A stretch of 42,811 bases of DNA from Pelargonium cotyledonis (Eukaryota; Streptophyta; Magnoliopsida; Geraniales; Geraniaceae). Every line of letters begins with the position of its first letter. Position 1 is the stretch's first letter. The stretch covers positions 1 to 42,811 of the forward strand of contig JAYMTA010000093.1 of the NCBI GenBank assembly GCA_036897625.1, written 5' to 3'. The notes below the pieces were generated by a model. The model made no database searches. It was not told the DNA's origin and saw only the letters and a program-made list of their open reading frames with translations. A program made the position numbers and the translations under genes. Positions 23,701 through 37,788 of this stretch are shown here, piece after piece.

Positions 23701-25026
23701 ATGTTTTTATACTGTTTGCAATTCTGGAATTTATAGGAGTATATGTTAAGGGCAGAGTTTAGTCTTCCTAGTATAACAGCTGAAGAGGGAGCTCCTGTGA
23801 GAAAGGCTCCTATCCGTGTGAAGTTTGAGATACCATACTTTACTGTTTCAGGAATACAGGTGTGCTATCTGAACAAGATTTTGTGTTCTCTAACTTTGAC
23901 TTTTATTTAATAATTCTTATTTTATTTTTTTTTTATCTTCCATTCTTTTGTTAGTTTACACTATGTACTCTCTTACGTTCTCTCATTGAGAAATGGAGCA
24001 AGTATATTGATCAGTTGTTGAAAATGAGTTTTTATGTTTGTCACGGGGTACCGGTGGTGCTTTTGAATGTTATGAGAAACTAAAATGTGATATGTAATTA
24101 GGTGACAACTTAAACTGATGCCTTAAATCCTAAAAATTCTAAGTATTAGTAACTACTTGCCTCAAAGTAGCTCATCACATGGTTAGGATCGGCCTGTTTA
24201 GAGATCTCATCTTTGTCCAACAGTCTAGTCATCCATATTGAATACAAACAAGCTGATTAAAGGAGCCTTTCAAATTTAGTTGGACCTAAACCATTCAAAT
24301 ACCTTATGTTTCCCTATATCAAGAACAACTTATATGCTATGCTGAAAGAAAAAAGTTTTTTCTGTTTCCAAATATATGTATATTAGAAGGTGAAAACTAT
24401 TACTTAAACATTTGGTATGGAGATGCAAAAGCTTTGGTCACTCTGTGGAAATGCTCGGAAAGATGAGATAAAAATGAAGTTATTTGAGCAAAAGTTAGAG
24501 TAACATCAAATGAAGATAAGATGAGGGGAAAATCTGCTTAAGGCGGTTTGGGCATGTGTAGTGTAGGATGTTGGTGACCCGGTGAGAAAATTTAGTGTGG
24601 AGAGGCTAAAAATGATATTTGGTAGACCTAAGTTAACATGGATCAAGCAGATAAGATTTCAAATTTGAACAATGAGAAAATATGGAAGGACCGAAAGAGT
24701 TATCTAACTTGACAGCTCTTGCTCACTTGATGCATTTTTCTTTCATTACATGTCTAAGTAATTGATGCATTGTAATCTTCTGGGCAGCCTTGAAATTGAA
24801 TGCTCTAAAAACTTTACCCGTCATATAGTATGTTGTTGGAAGAGGACAGTTATGAATATTTGTATAGTGTTGAGCTTAGGATTGCCGTGTTTAACGGCTT
24901 AAGTGACGTGTTCTTCTACTTTTACAGGTGCGATACCTGAAGATCATTGAGAAAACTGGCTACCAGGCCCTTCCATGGGTGAGATACATAACAATGGCTG
25001 GCGAATACGAATTAAGGCTTATTTGA
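20777..25026 (+). CDS. AP1M2: AP-1 clathrin adaptor medium (mu) subunit, apparent frameshift in exon 1
   Basis: Mu1 of the AP-1 complex recognises YxxPhi sorting signals at the trans-Golgi network and early endosome. Eleven exons: 20777-20906, 21145-21291, 21406-21468, 21602-21778, 21866-21969, 22835-22942, 23081-23177, 23261-23358, 23483-23624, 23737-23859, 24928-25026. The longin-like N-terminal part includes FFTKLIEKE and FLHRVVDVFKHYFEEL; the mu-homology domain begins near TNAVSWRSEGIHYKKNEVFL and ends MAGEYELRLI. Exonic length is 1288 bases, one more than the 1287 of the usual 428-residue protein plus stop. The extra base lies at about 20810-20816, so the frame from the ATG hits TGA at 20840-20842, while every later exon stays open. 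Codons just before it also differ from the near-invariant family start. A sequence error in this GC-rich spot seems likelier than a true lesion. AP1M1 and AP1M2 are hard to tell apart; position favours AP1M2. Confidence 0.9.
24510..24720 (+). mobile_element. Decayed LINE reverse-transcriptase C-terminus in the last AP1M intron
   Basis: In one frame the intron reads LRRFGHV, then a stop, and in a nearby stretch GDPVRKFSVERLKM followed by GRPKLTWIKQI. The order RWFGHV ... PVRR ... GRPKLTW is typical of the end of plant non-LTR reverse transcriptases. Several stops and shifts show it is long dead. It lies in the 1.07-kb intron 10 (23860-24927), the longest of the gene, in sense orientation. Confidence 0.65.
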
Positions 25027-26148
25027 AAACCACCCGGAAATTTTGGTGTTTCCATTCATAGAGAGTTGATGTATAAGATTTGGGAGGCAGTTTGGACACT
25101 AAAATGCTTGTGAAAGTATCTTTCAATTGTAGCCATCTTTTTGTCTGTGCATTGTAATTGTTTTCCTAACAGGTTTTGCAAGATTTAATTGTTATTGGTT
25201 ACCCATTTTTTTGGCTTCTAAAGAAACTCTTTTATTTTATTCTTTTTCTTTTTTTGTCCAATATAGCCTGCATTTATGATTTATTTTTATACAGTAACAT
25301 TACTCTTTCTGTGTCATTATTGTAATTTTGAATGCATCTCTTCTTGGAACCGAAGATCCTCACCGGACTTTGGGATGGATTTTTTCACATCATCGAGGAG
25401 CAAATCCTAAAGTGAATGATGGATGGAGTTCGAATGTATCTTGGTCCAATAACTGTAAGTCGACTTCGACCGTGAAATTAGCTTATCGCATAAGATAAAA
25501 TGATGTAATCTAAATCTAAGTTTGATTTATATGATATTTGCCTACTGATTTAAGGTCGACCGTAAAACTATAATAGCCTATTGCACAAAGTATTAACATG
25601 TGCATTTATATGCGAGGCTGACTCATATATTTTCTAGGACAATCCTAAATTTTTATTTGTTAATAAAACCATAACAAATATCACATTTTAACACTAGCTT
25701 GAGTTGATATTATTTTGCTCATCGACCTTTGCTAAATCAATGTCATTATTGGGTCTTTAATTCCCACAAGAGATGAGTTGCCGAATGGGTGCATATGCCT
25801 TCAATCTCTTTTATAAAAAGTTATTGTCTAGAAATCGTTCTTCTATTCTCTTACATGTTTGTTCTATAAAAGATCAAACAATGTTCAACACTTCAGTGTG
25901 AAATTATCAGCAAGCAAAGATACAAATCATTCAACAAAGACTGCATAATTTTTTGAAATTTCTCATTATATTTATTTATGAAAACTAGAAATGGATGCTC
26001 CGAACATAAAACAACAAACATAAACTCATTACTTCCCACCACCGGATAGATGATCATAATCGGACCATATTATATATCATCCCCGGGGTTCATATTTCTT
26101 GACTCTACTTTAAATAATAAAAACAATCCAATATCATCCTTCTAGGAT
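25027..26148. other. Convergent intergenic region (AP1M 3' to TAR 3')
   Basis: The two genes point at each other, so this holds both 3'UTRs. Two imperfect direct copies, around 25457-25490 (GTCGACTTCGACCGTGAAA) and 25555-25585 (GTCGACCGTAAAACTATAA), are the only structure noted. No gene is seen. Confidence 0.4.
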
Positions 26149-29650
<3,502 letters not shown>

Positions 29651-29774
29651 CTTTAGCTTGAATATTGTTTTCTAAAAACAGAGTACTCTGTTTTTTTTGT
29701 TATGTTTTGTGAGTCTACTAGGCCTCTCTGTGCGTCTATTTATACATGCAAGTGGAGGCTGGTGCAGTGTATTC

Positions 29775-29800
29775 TATTTTTATTTTTATTTTTATTTTTT
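29775..29800 (+). repeat. TTTTTA microsatellite upstream of TAR
   Basis: About four TTTTTA units run in a row some 125-150 bases upstream of the TAR start codon, in its likely promoter or leader. Length polymorphism is to be expected. Confidence 0.7.
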
Positions 29801-29980
29801 AATTTTAGAATGGAACCCAATAAATTGGAGATTTTTTTTTTTTTTTTGCAAAAATGTATTCAGATTTTCCAAATTTACTTTGATTCTCTGAAACTGTATA
29901 CAAGGAAAGTAAAAGTTGAGAGGACAAGTACAAAGAAAGCAGAGAATCTGAATTTGAATAGAGTTTATCAAATTTACTTT

Positions 29981-30085
29981 GGTTCTCAGTATGATTTTAC
30001 ATTTTTAATGTAATTAATGAAACTTTAGGTAAATTTGGTTCTCAGTATGATTTTACATTTTTAATGTAATTAATGAAACTTTAGG
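29981..30085 (+). repeat. Tandem duplication, 56-bp period, in the TAR upstream region
   Basis: The phrase GGTTCTCAGTATGATTTTAC with its downstream context through GAAACTTTAGG occurs at 29981 and again at 30037, essentially unchanged. It lies 330-435 bases upstream of the TAR start codon. Near-identity points to a recent local duplication. Confidence 0.85.
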
Positions 30086-31111
30086 AGAATAAGTACATGT
30101 ATTTAGCTTCTTTTTGAAACAGAAAAACATGTATTTAGCTTTAAATTTTGGAAAGTTACAATTAGATTTATTTAGGTGAATAGTATGGTTTTTATCCCTT
30201 TGTTTTCATCAAATTTTAATCTAATCAACCTTTTTTTTTCTCTTTTTTGGTAATAACATAAGGAAAAAAAAACTACAACAGCACTAGCCGGGGCAACATG
30301 ACACCCTGAGCATCATCACGCAACAACTTAATTAGTCATATACCACACCTTATAAGCTATCGGATGTGAAATTTGAATAGGACGGTTGAATCATCGATAT
30401 AAACCTTAAATGTTTATTCTATTTTCGTCATAAAAAGAGTATCATGATTTTTGTTTTGATAAAAATTAAATATATTTTTGTTTTGACAAAAAATAAATTT
30501 TAATTAGTTAGTGTTATATATGTTTTTGATGATTTTTCTCTCCTAAGTAGACAATAGTGTGTATGTTTAATCCAAAATTCATAGTTAATCTTTTATGTTT
30601 TACATATAAGATAAAGATAAAAATAAAATGACTATGAGGAAAAGAAAGAAAAATGAGAGAATAGAGTAGGTAGAAATTGGAATAGAAGAATGAGATGATA
30701 GTAAAAAAAAATCAATCACAAAGGTTTATACCATAAATGATTGAGGTAAATAACAAAAGACAAAATAGTAATTATGTCTAGAAGTTTAAGTGTGATGTTA
30801 CAAATTGCGCGAATATTTATATGATCGAATAAATTTTTAAGTTACTTAATATCGTCTGTTGATTATTAGCAAATATTACATACAACAAGAGGCATCAAAA
30901 GAATCTATCATATGACAATTTGTCTATCATGTGTAAACATTGGGCATAATAAGAGACATTAAAGTCCTGTTTTGTATTTTCATATTATTTTTACAACAAC
31001 TTTCATGCATTTTTTATATTTTCAAAATAAAATATCAAATAGAAAAATTCAAACATAGTTTTCAATGTCTCTTATTACAAATATGAATTGCACAAGTTAA
31101 ATAAATCATGT
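30086..31111. other. AT-rich intergenic, upstream of TAR
   Basis: No gene is seen. A short phrase (ACATGTATTTAGCT) is present twice, near 30097 and 30128. The rest is AT-rich, with T and A runs. Confidence 0.4.
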
Positions 31112-31358
31112 TATTTTTATCCTAAAATGAGTGTCATATTTTTTTTTTAATTTTTGTCTCAAACTCAGTGTCATTTTTCTTTTCTATGACGTTAGTTATG
31201 CATGATTTGTCAATAATATCACTGTAATGAATTAGTTAATATCTCTTAATTTATAAATATAATGATAAAGAATAAATATATCACACATGAATAACATTTT
31301 TCTTAATCTTTCTCGTAAATGTAAACTGATACACTCATTTTAAAACAAATTAACTAGA
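31112..31358. mobile_element. Diverged Stowaway-like MITE
   Basis: The left end contains CCTAAAATGAGTGTCAT, and the right end, inverted, GTTTTAAAATGAGTGTATC. These are the same terminal words as in the clearer MITE copies at 32937 and 41668. The interior is much diverged and very AT-rich, so the edges are approximate. Confidence 0.5.
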
Positions 31359-31400
31359 AAAATCCACTAAACCATAGGTTTATGTGCATGAAACTTTCTT

Positions 31401-32532
31401 AGAAAAATTACACGTATCTACCCTCAACTTAACACATTTTTTATTCTGGATACCTTAAACTATTGAAATTAACTATTGGCTACCCTCAACTATGTCAAAC
31501 ATCTTTCCATCCAAAATTTCATTCAAATCTCCGTCCATAGTGTTAAAATGACCAAAATAACTTTCAAAATAAAAAATAAACAAGAACCAAACAGACCCTT
31601 AACTTTAAATGATTAAAAAATTAAAAATTAAAAATAAAATGAAGAACACACATCTTCAACTTGCCTCCAACATCCTTGCTTCGACGTCCTCCGGCGACAG
31701 CACTAGCCATGGCTTCCGTCTTCGATATCTGTGCCGAGGCTTGGTGATTGAAGTACCCGATCTCCTCTTTCTCTCTACCAACTGTCCTCTGGCGTCCTCG
31801 CTCAGGCGTCGTCGATCTGCTCCAGATCTCGCCGCCTCAACCTCCTGCCGTGGTCAAGGTTGGTCTCGCCGGAGTTCTCTGTGAGCAAAAATGGGTTTCC
31901 AAAATATTTTGAAAAAAAATGGACAGAACAAATGAGAAAACCAAAAAACATAACACAACAGAGACTCTTTTATTTGATTTGCTTATGTTTTGTGCTTGTG
32001 TTTGTCACTCATTCACTCATTCACAAATCACAAACATAATGAAGCCAAGAGATACGAGGATAATGGTGTTTTGTAAAATGGGTTTCAAATTTTTTTGGGG
32101 TTTTGAAAATTTGTAAAAATTATGGAAATTTGATGAATTGAACCAAAATAGACAAACAAAAAACTCAAATTTCGGTTAATTTGTGATGATTCCGACAGTT
32201 TTATGGTGTTTCTGACGACTTTATTGTATTTCCGGTGACTTTTTGATGATTCCGGCAACAATTTAATTTTACCTGTAGAACTATGAAATTTCCGGCAAAC
32301 CATTGATGAAGAAGAAGGGTATAGTGAAGGGCAATTTCAGAATTTCAAAAATATACTGGTCATGTGCTGGGCACATGTCTCATTTATTGGAATATTCCGT
32401 TAACTTTAACGCAAATTTTGGACGGAAAAATGTTTGGCATAGTTCAGGATATCCAATAGTTAGTTTTAATAGTTCAGAGTATATCCAACATTAAAAGGTG
32501 TTAAGTTGGAAATAGATATGTGTAATTATCCC
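31401..32532. mobile_element. Non-autonomous Mutator-like element (MULE), 1.13 kb
   Basis: Termini of about 130 bases are inverted copies of each other: left AATTACACGTATCTACC..., right (inverted) AATTACACATATCTATT..., and they stay alignable through CCAAAATTT. Both sides are flanked by the same 9 bases, AACTTTCTT (31392-31400 and 32533-32541). Long inverted termini with a 9-bp target duplication are the hallmark of Mutator-like elements. No transposase is seen. The interior has a GC-rich block (about 31645-31882) that looks like captured gene sequence, with an open frame, and a degenerate 20-bp tandem repeat. Confidence 0.8.
32185..32264 (+). repeat. Four degenerate 20-bp tandem units inside the MULE
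   Basis: Four consecutive 20-base units (GATGATTCCGACAGTTTTAT and variants) share TTCCGRC/TTCYGGYRAC-like cores. They lie in the right half of the Mutator-like element. A subterminal or regulatory role would be speculation. Confidence 0.6.
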
Positions 32533-32936
32533 AACTTTCTTACGTTAGACTTTTTCAAGATACAATCTTCTAGATCCAACCTTGAATTTACATGCATGGA
32601 ACTTATTCGAAATCTATTTCATTTCCGGCGTGACAATATACTATTACAAACAAACCTAATAAAAAGATACACCGAATTAACATTTAAAAAAATAAATGAA
32701 TCAATATTTTTAGGTGACCAAAGCAGCTCAATTGTAGGATTGTTGTAGAGTCTTCCATGTTAAATACAACTCTTGACTTCCATTAAATTAATTATAATCT
32801 TTCATTAAGCAATTAATTTTCGAATAAAAACACGCTAAGACCGACTTCTATATATATTTACGTTGTAATGTTGATTCGAATTTGCAATTTCCATCAAGAT
32901 CGAACTGTTGGTCGGCGAATTTGTTTATTTATATTA

Positions 32937-33189
32937 TTCCATCAATTCCAAAATGAGTGTCCTGTTTATCTAAATTTTTTGTCCAAAAATGAGTATCTTG
33001 TTTCTATTTTTAGGTTATTATATTATTATTTTTCTCATATTACCCTTATCAATTATGCACATGGGCAAATAAGCATATAGGGGTGTAGGTGTAAAAATGA
33101 GGGTAATATTAAAAGCATACTAAATAATAAGATAATTCTTAATTTTTGTAAAAAATGAAAACAAAACACTCATTTTGAGACGAATGGAG
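32937..33189. mobile_element. Stowaway-like MITE, copy A
   Basis: This 253-bp element is flanked by TA on both sides, with inverted ends: left ...CCAAAATGAGTG, right inverted CTCCATTCGTCTCAAAATGAGTG. The interior phrases CATATTACCCTTATCA and GAGGGTAATATT recur in the copies at 41668 and 42362. TA duplication and size fit Tc1/mariner-derived Stowaway MITEs. Confidence 0.8.
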
Positions 33190-35165
33190 TATATAGTTTT
33201 GAACATGGATGTGTTACATATAAAGTCAACATCTTGTTTCAGATTCTGTATAAAACTTGGCATTTAATATTGACTTAATTGAGTTTTGGTCTACATTAAA
33301 ACCCAGTATCATACACCCACTGTTTTGACTCTTTGTCTGGTTATTGACGCACACTTATACAAGGTCTTGTCCATTCTGAAAGTTTAGTATTATGTTAAAT
33401 CGGGTTGTCTTCTCCATTACTAAGTGGGTTGAGTAACACGACACAAATTCGTTTAAATAATAGAATGCAAAACTAGACAACTCAACTAGACACATGAATG
33501 AGTTGAAATTAACTCGACATAGCTTTATGTATTTTATTCTATTGGTTCCTCTAGATCATTTTATGTCAAGTACGTTTGAAAATTTACTTTTTTATCCCTA
33601 AGTGCGGATCAATAAACAGATTTCACGTACGGTTTTATTCAACGAATTTGGCATTATAGTACGACACTATTATTAAATGAATAGAAATAGTCAACCCGAA
33701 CATGATGAAACTAATAAATCCAAAACTTACTGAGATCTATGACGTGCCACAGGTTATGACCTGGTAGTCTTACTAATGATGATGCATGTGATGTTGATCA
33801 TCATGCAAATATCACATTGGTGGCTTTGAATCTTAATTTATTTCATTTTCACATGAAAAGAACCAAAAGTGTTCCATTATACCCCAAACCTTCAATCATG
33901 AGACCCATATTGTTGTTAGATAATTGTTATTGTTATCATTAAGTTATTGCAACATTATTAGAAAGATTTCAACTTTTTCTCAATAATTTCTCCTCTTTTC
34001 AATGTGATCTTCATCAACCATTTAAAATTAGCCAGAGTTCATACAATTTGATAATCACCAGTTGCTAATTTGATGTAAAAAGTGTGCCCATAATGTGTCA
34101 ACATCATCTTATCTCTATTTTTATGTGAAATTGGCCATGTTGCTACTGCATCTTCAATCATTATGCAACATTAAATACTAGAGAGGGAGTGTGATGCAGC
34201 ACTTAGAATCAAAAGATTAGTTTGTTAGGTATAAGAATTTTCAATTAAAAAAGGTATCATATATTGTGTTATAAGGAGGATTGGGCCACATAAACACCGC
34301 TATTTGGACCATCAGACGGATAGATAAATCTGACCGGTGAACATGTTATCTCAAACCCTGAAGTCTAAGAGGGTACGTAAATAAAATTCATACAATTTTA
34401 CTCAAACATAACTGAAGCGCATAACTCATAAAGCCCAACAACAACTAGAAGGAGTGTGCCACGTAGAGATTACAATTCAATCCGTTGGCGACCCGATGCC
34501 ACGACTTGAATGAGACACAAGAGGGGAATTTATTTTGAGACGTGGTGAAGGGTTGTGAAAGAACTCTCGTTTGGGGAACTTAGAGGGGATTCGCACGGGT
34601 TTGGGTACGGGGCGGGGACGGAGATCACAAAACTCTATCCATACCTTCCCTAGCGCTGCGTATAAGATAAAAACGCGGTATGACAACATTAACATAGATA
34701 AACATTCTCAAAATGAAAGTTGGGCCTGGATATCAATAGGCCCATCTTAAAAATCTATTGGGCTTTCCCAATGTGGATTAAGTCATTAAGCATCTGATCA
34801 TGTACAGAGAGATCACTATAGTTGGGAACCAATGTTCAACAAGGAGATTTGAACCAGAAGAAATTAAAATTATAAAATAGATTCCTGGGATCATTTCTTG
34901 CTGATCCATGGCACTGGATTTGCATTTTCCAGAAACAATAGTTTATTTGTTGATTCTCCAATCTACATGAAACAACAACCAAAATAATTAACACCACCAT
35001 GGCTATAATTGGTTTGTTTTGGACACATTGTGGAAGCTTTAATGTACATTCTTGTTTTGATGAGTCCCAGTAGCAAAGATCAAACACCAATTGTTCATGC
35101 CATGAAAACAAGAAAAAATGAAAAATTACATTTCCTTTTTCCCTCTTGGGTTTGGTTAATCTAAA
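33190..35165. other. Intergenic, repeat-rich, between MITE and lipase 3' end
   Basis: No gene is supported. Around 33393-33510 lie GGGTTG/CAACTCAAC-type decayed repeats. At 34477-34640 there is a GC-rich island (GGGTACGGGGCGGGGACGG) of a type seen in plant repetitive DNA, with a chance-looking minus-strand frame. At about 34265, 34430 and 34722-34766 are TGGGCC/AGGCCCA/TGGGCT motifs without a nearby gene start. Confidence 0.4.
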
Positions 35166-37788
35166 CTAATGGCAGATTTGGTTTGGCATTGTAGGTGGAA
35201 TCCTCCTAAATACGTGCTTTCTGCAGCGCTCAAAAATGCTGTCATATATCAGATCAAACTGTACTCCTGCTCTTTCCCGATTCACAACAAATAGAATGTG
35301 ATCGCCTTCCACAATCTTGTAGTACCTGCAAACAATCAAATGCAATCAGTATAGTTTACTACAATTCTCACCAAAAGTAGCTGGTGATATCATAATCTTG
35401 ATCATGTTCTGTGCCATTTTGTGATCAAATTTTTTTCATTTTCAGTTGCATGATTGGTGGTATATTTCAAGACACTAAACGCAAACAATAGCCACACCGG
35501 TTTTAGAAATTAATGACACACAATGGAAATATACTTGAAACAGACAGGGAACAACAACCATTTCGAGAACAAATAGACAAGGTGTCTCCTATCTTGACAG
35601 TGGATGGGCACTCTTCAGTCACTATAGTGATTTCTGATGACCAGTAACAATTTGAAATGTATAAATATAAGGCACTTGATACTAGATTTATGTATGTAAC
35701 CATATTGTTAAAACTGGACTCTTATCTTTTGAACCATACGCAATATAAAATCAGTAAGCGTGAGAAGTATAACAAACCAGATGCCAGGTTGTATGGGTTG
35801 ACAGTCGCGGTCATCTACAACAAAATGGCTTGGATGTTCAACTGGGAGACGTGGGTGAGTCATGGATATGGTGTTGAGTGCTCCGTCATTGTCATACCAA
35901 TCCTCATCCCTACATTTGAGGTAATTCAGTTCAACCCATTAGACACTCAACGTCAAATTTGTTGCTGGTAAGAAACGGGTATGGTACTTGTTATGTATTA
36001 TGTTTCATGATAAAGAAATGTACCTGTAGCCTTTATATGGGGGAGATACATCAGGAGGATGGCGCCATTGGCTCATCTGCAACACTCTAATAAAGAGAAG
36101 TGGGTGAATTCCAAGTATGCTGGAAGGAACTGTGACACCCATGATCTTCCTAGTACGTTTTGTAGCATAGCTGAAGTAATATGTGTTGGGAAAGGTATGC
36201 AAATGGCTGTTCAGCCCAATGGACCCTTGAATTGTCAGATCTGGGAGAATCCAGTCTCCGGAAGCAAAGGGGCCTACATTCCCCAATAGGCAATCGACAA
36301 GACCCAAAATGCCCACTTTCCTCCACGACATGTTAAAGTGGTCAAACCCAAAGTTATAGTACGACTTGAGCCAGTGGTTGTCAAGCCAATCATAGATTAT
36401 CACTCCCAGGCGACACAGTTGAAGCAAACATACAGGTTTCAAGCTTCTTCCATCTTCTGGCCTGCAACAAATTGAAACCATAAAGTCAACAAATTTGAGT
36501 TCATGAAACTATTAGGTTGCTCAAACTGAATGAAAAGTTGTTAGCAAGCTCAAGCCTAACATAATGCTTCTCATCTACCAACCATTTTCTTAAATATACA
36601 GCAAAATGTGATATTTATAGTATCGTAATCAATCTCTACGCATGACTATGCCAATCACAAAACCTCAATCCAATTCTGAAACAGAGATGCATAAATCGAA
36701 AGAACTACAAATGCATAAAAAACAACAAATGTTTTGATGTAACTTACTGCATCCCATCTAAGTAGGTCCTCGTAGTCCCATTGAAGGCTCCTGATAAGGA
36801 TGTTATGCTTAGGACCCAATTCTCAGAAGTGCTCTCATACCCCGCAAATGCCTGAAACCATTATGAACATTAAGAAAAGAACCCAAAACAATCTACTGCC
36901 TTGATATTGATATGACCATAAAAAAATTAACCAACATACCTTATCAGCCAGCATCTGCTGTAACACACGAACCACTTGAGCTCCAGCCGAGTGCCCAACA
37001 AAGTGTATTGGGTGATCCTCATCCCATTCTGAATAGTGCCCTGCTTCCCAAACACATTCAACAACAAGACTAAGCTTTCATAGTAGTTTTAGTTTTACCA
37101 AACAAAACACCACAAAAACAAGTGAAACTGACAGAATTATGATTTTTGAATTCAACCTTGCTCGTAAATCCGACCGAATCGTGAATGGCCGTAAGCTATG
37201 CTATGCTCTTCCCCGTAATCAACTTGCCCACCTTTCAAATAATAGAACAACTCACGGGCCCTGAAACCAAAAACCCCATTAACAAAACCTTTTGGAGACA
37301 CACAAAACAATCCAAAAAGCAGAACCCAGAAACACCCATAACCCACCTATCGTATATGCTGGTTAGAGAACCCAAATCTGGAACCAGGACCCTCTCGTCC
37401 TTCTTCTCCGCTCCAGCAAAGTACGACAAGCCTCCGAGCTTCTGCAACCAGAAACAGAAAAATCACAACCTCAGTACAAAAGGGCAAAATCCAAATCGAA
37501 CACTTTTGTTCTCTATTTTCGGGAAACAATTCGTACCCCTTTTCCGAATCCGAAGATGCCATGAACCAAAACAATAGGAGGAAGATGATCAACATTGGGT
37601 CGCGGTTGTGGCTCATCGTCCTTAACCACAATGTTCGCATTGTGCTTGGAGAACAAATCGTTCAGTACCTGGGACAGATCACCGGCGACGGCGGAGCTGA
37701 AAATATAAAACCCATAAAGCAAATGCACCAAGCTGGTCACGAACAGCTCCGCCAGCTGCAGCGCCGATATCCACCACCGGATCACCAT
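35166..37788 (-). CDS. Membrane-anchored lipase-like alpha/beta hydrolase
   Basis: It is orthologous in kind to At1g10740/At1g23330 and related to bacterial family I.5 lipases; the substrate is unknown, probably lipid esters. Eight exons on the minus strand: 37788-37537, 37441-37347, 37260-37157, 37040-36940, 36851-36748, 36461-36024, 35909-35778, 35325-35166; 461 residues. An N-terminal hydrophobic stretch (about 6-36) suggests a membrane anchor. VLVHGIFGFGKG is the oxyanion region. The nucleophile elbow GHSAG has Ser about 168. The acid is likely Asp about 373 in DNDGALNTISM and the base His about 418 in EGDHILF, so the triad is complete. I start at ATG 37788 (MVIRWW); the open frame upstream begins only at a GTG. 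It lies upstream of TAR on the same strand, 5.5 kb apart, so co-transcription is not expected. Confidence 0.88.

Noticed and set aside
34477-34695. Minus-strand frame with Arg/Pro-rich peptide in a GC island
   Set aside because: The sequence matches the pattern of dispersed GC-rich plant repeats (GGGTACGGGGCGGGG) and has no gene context.
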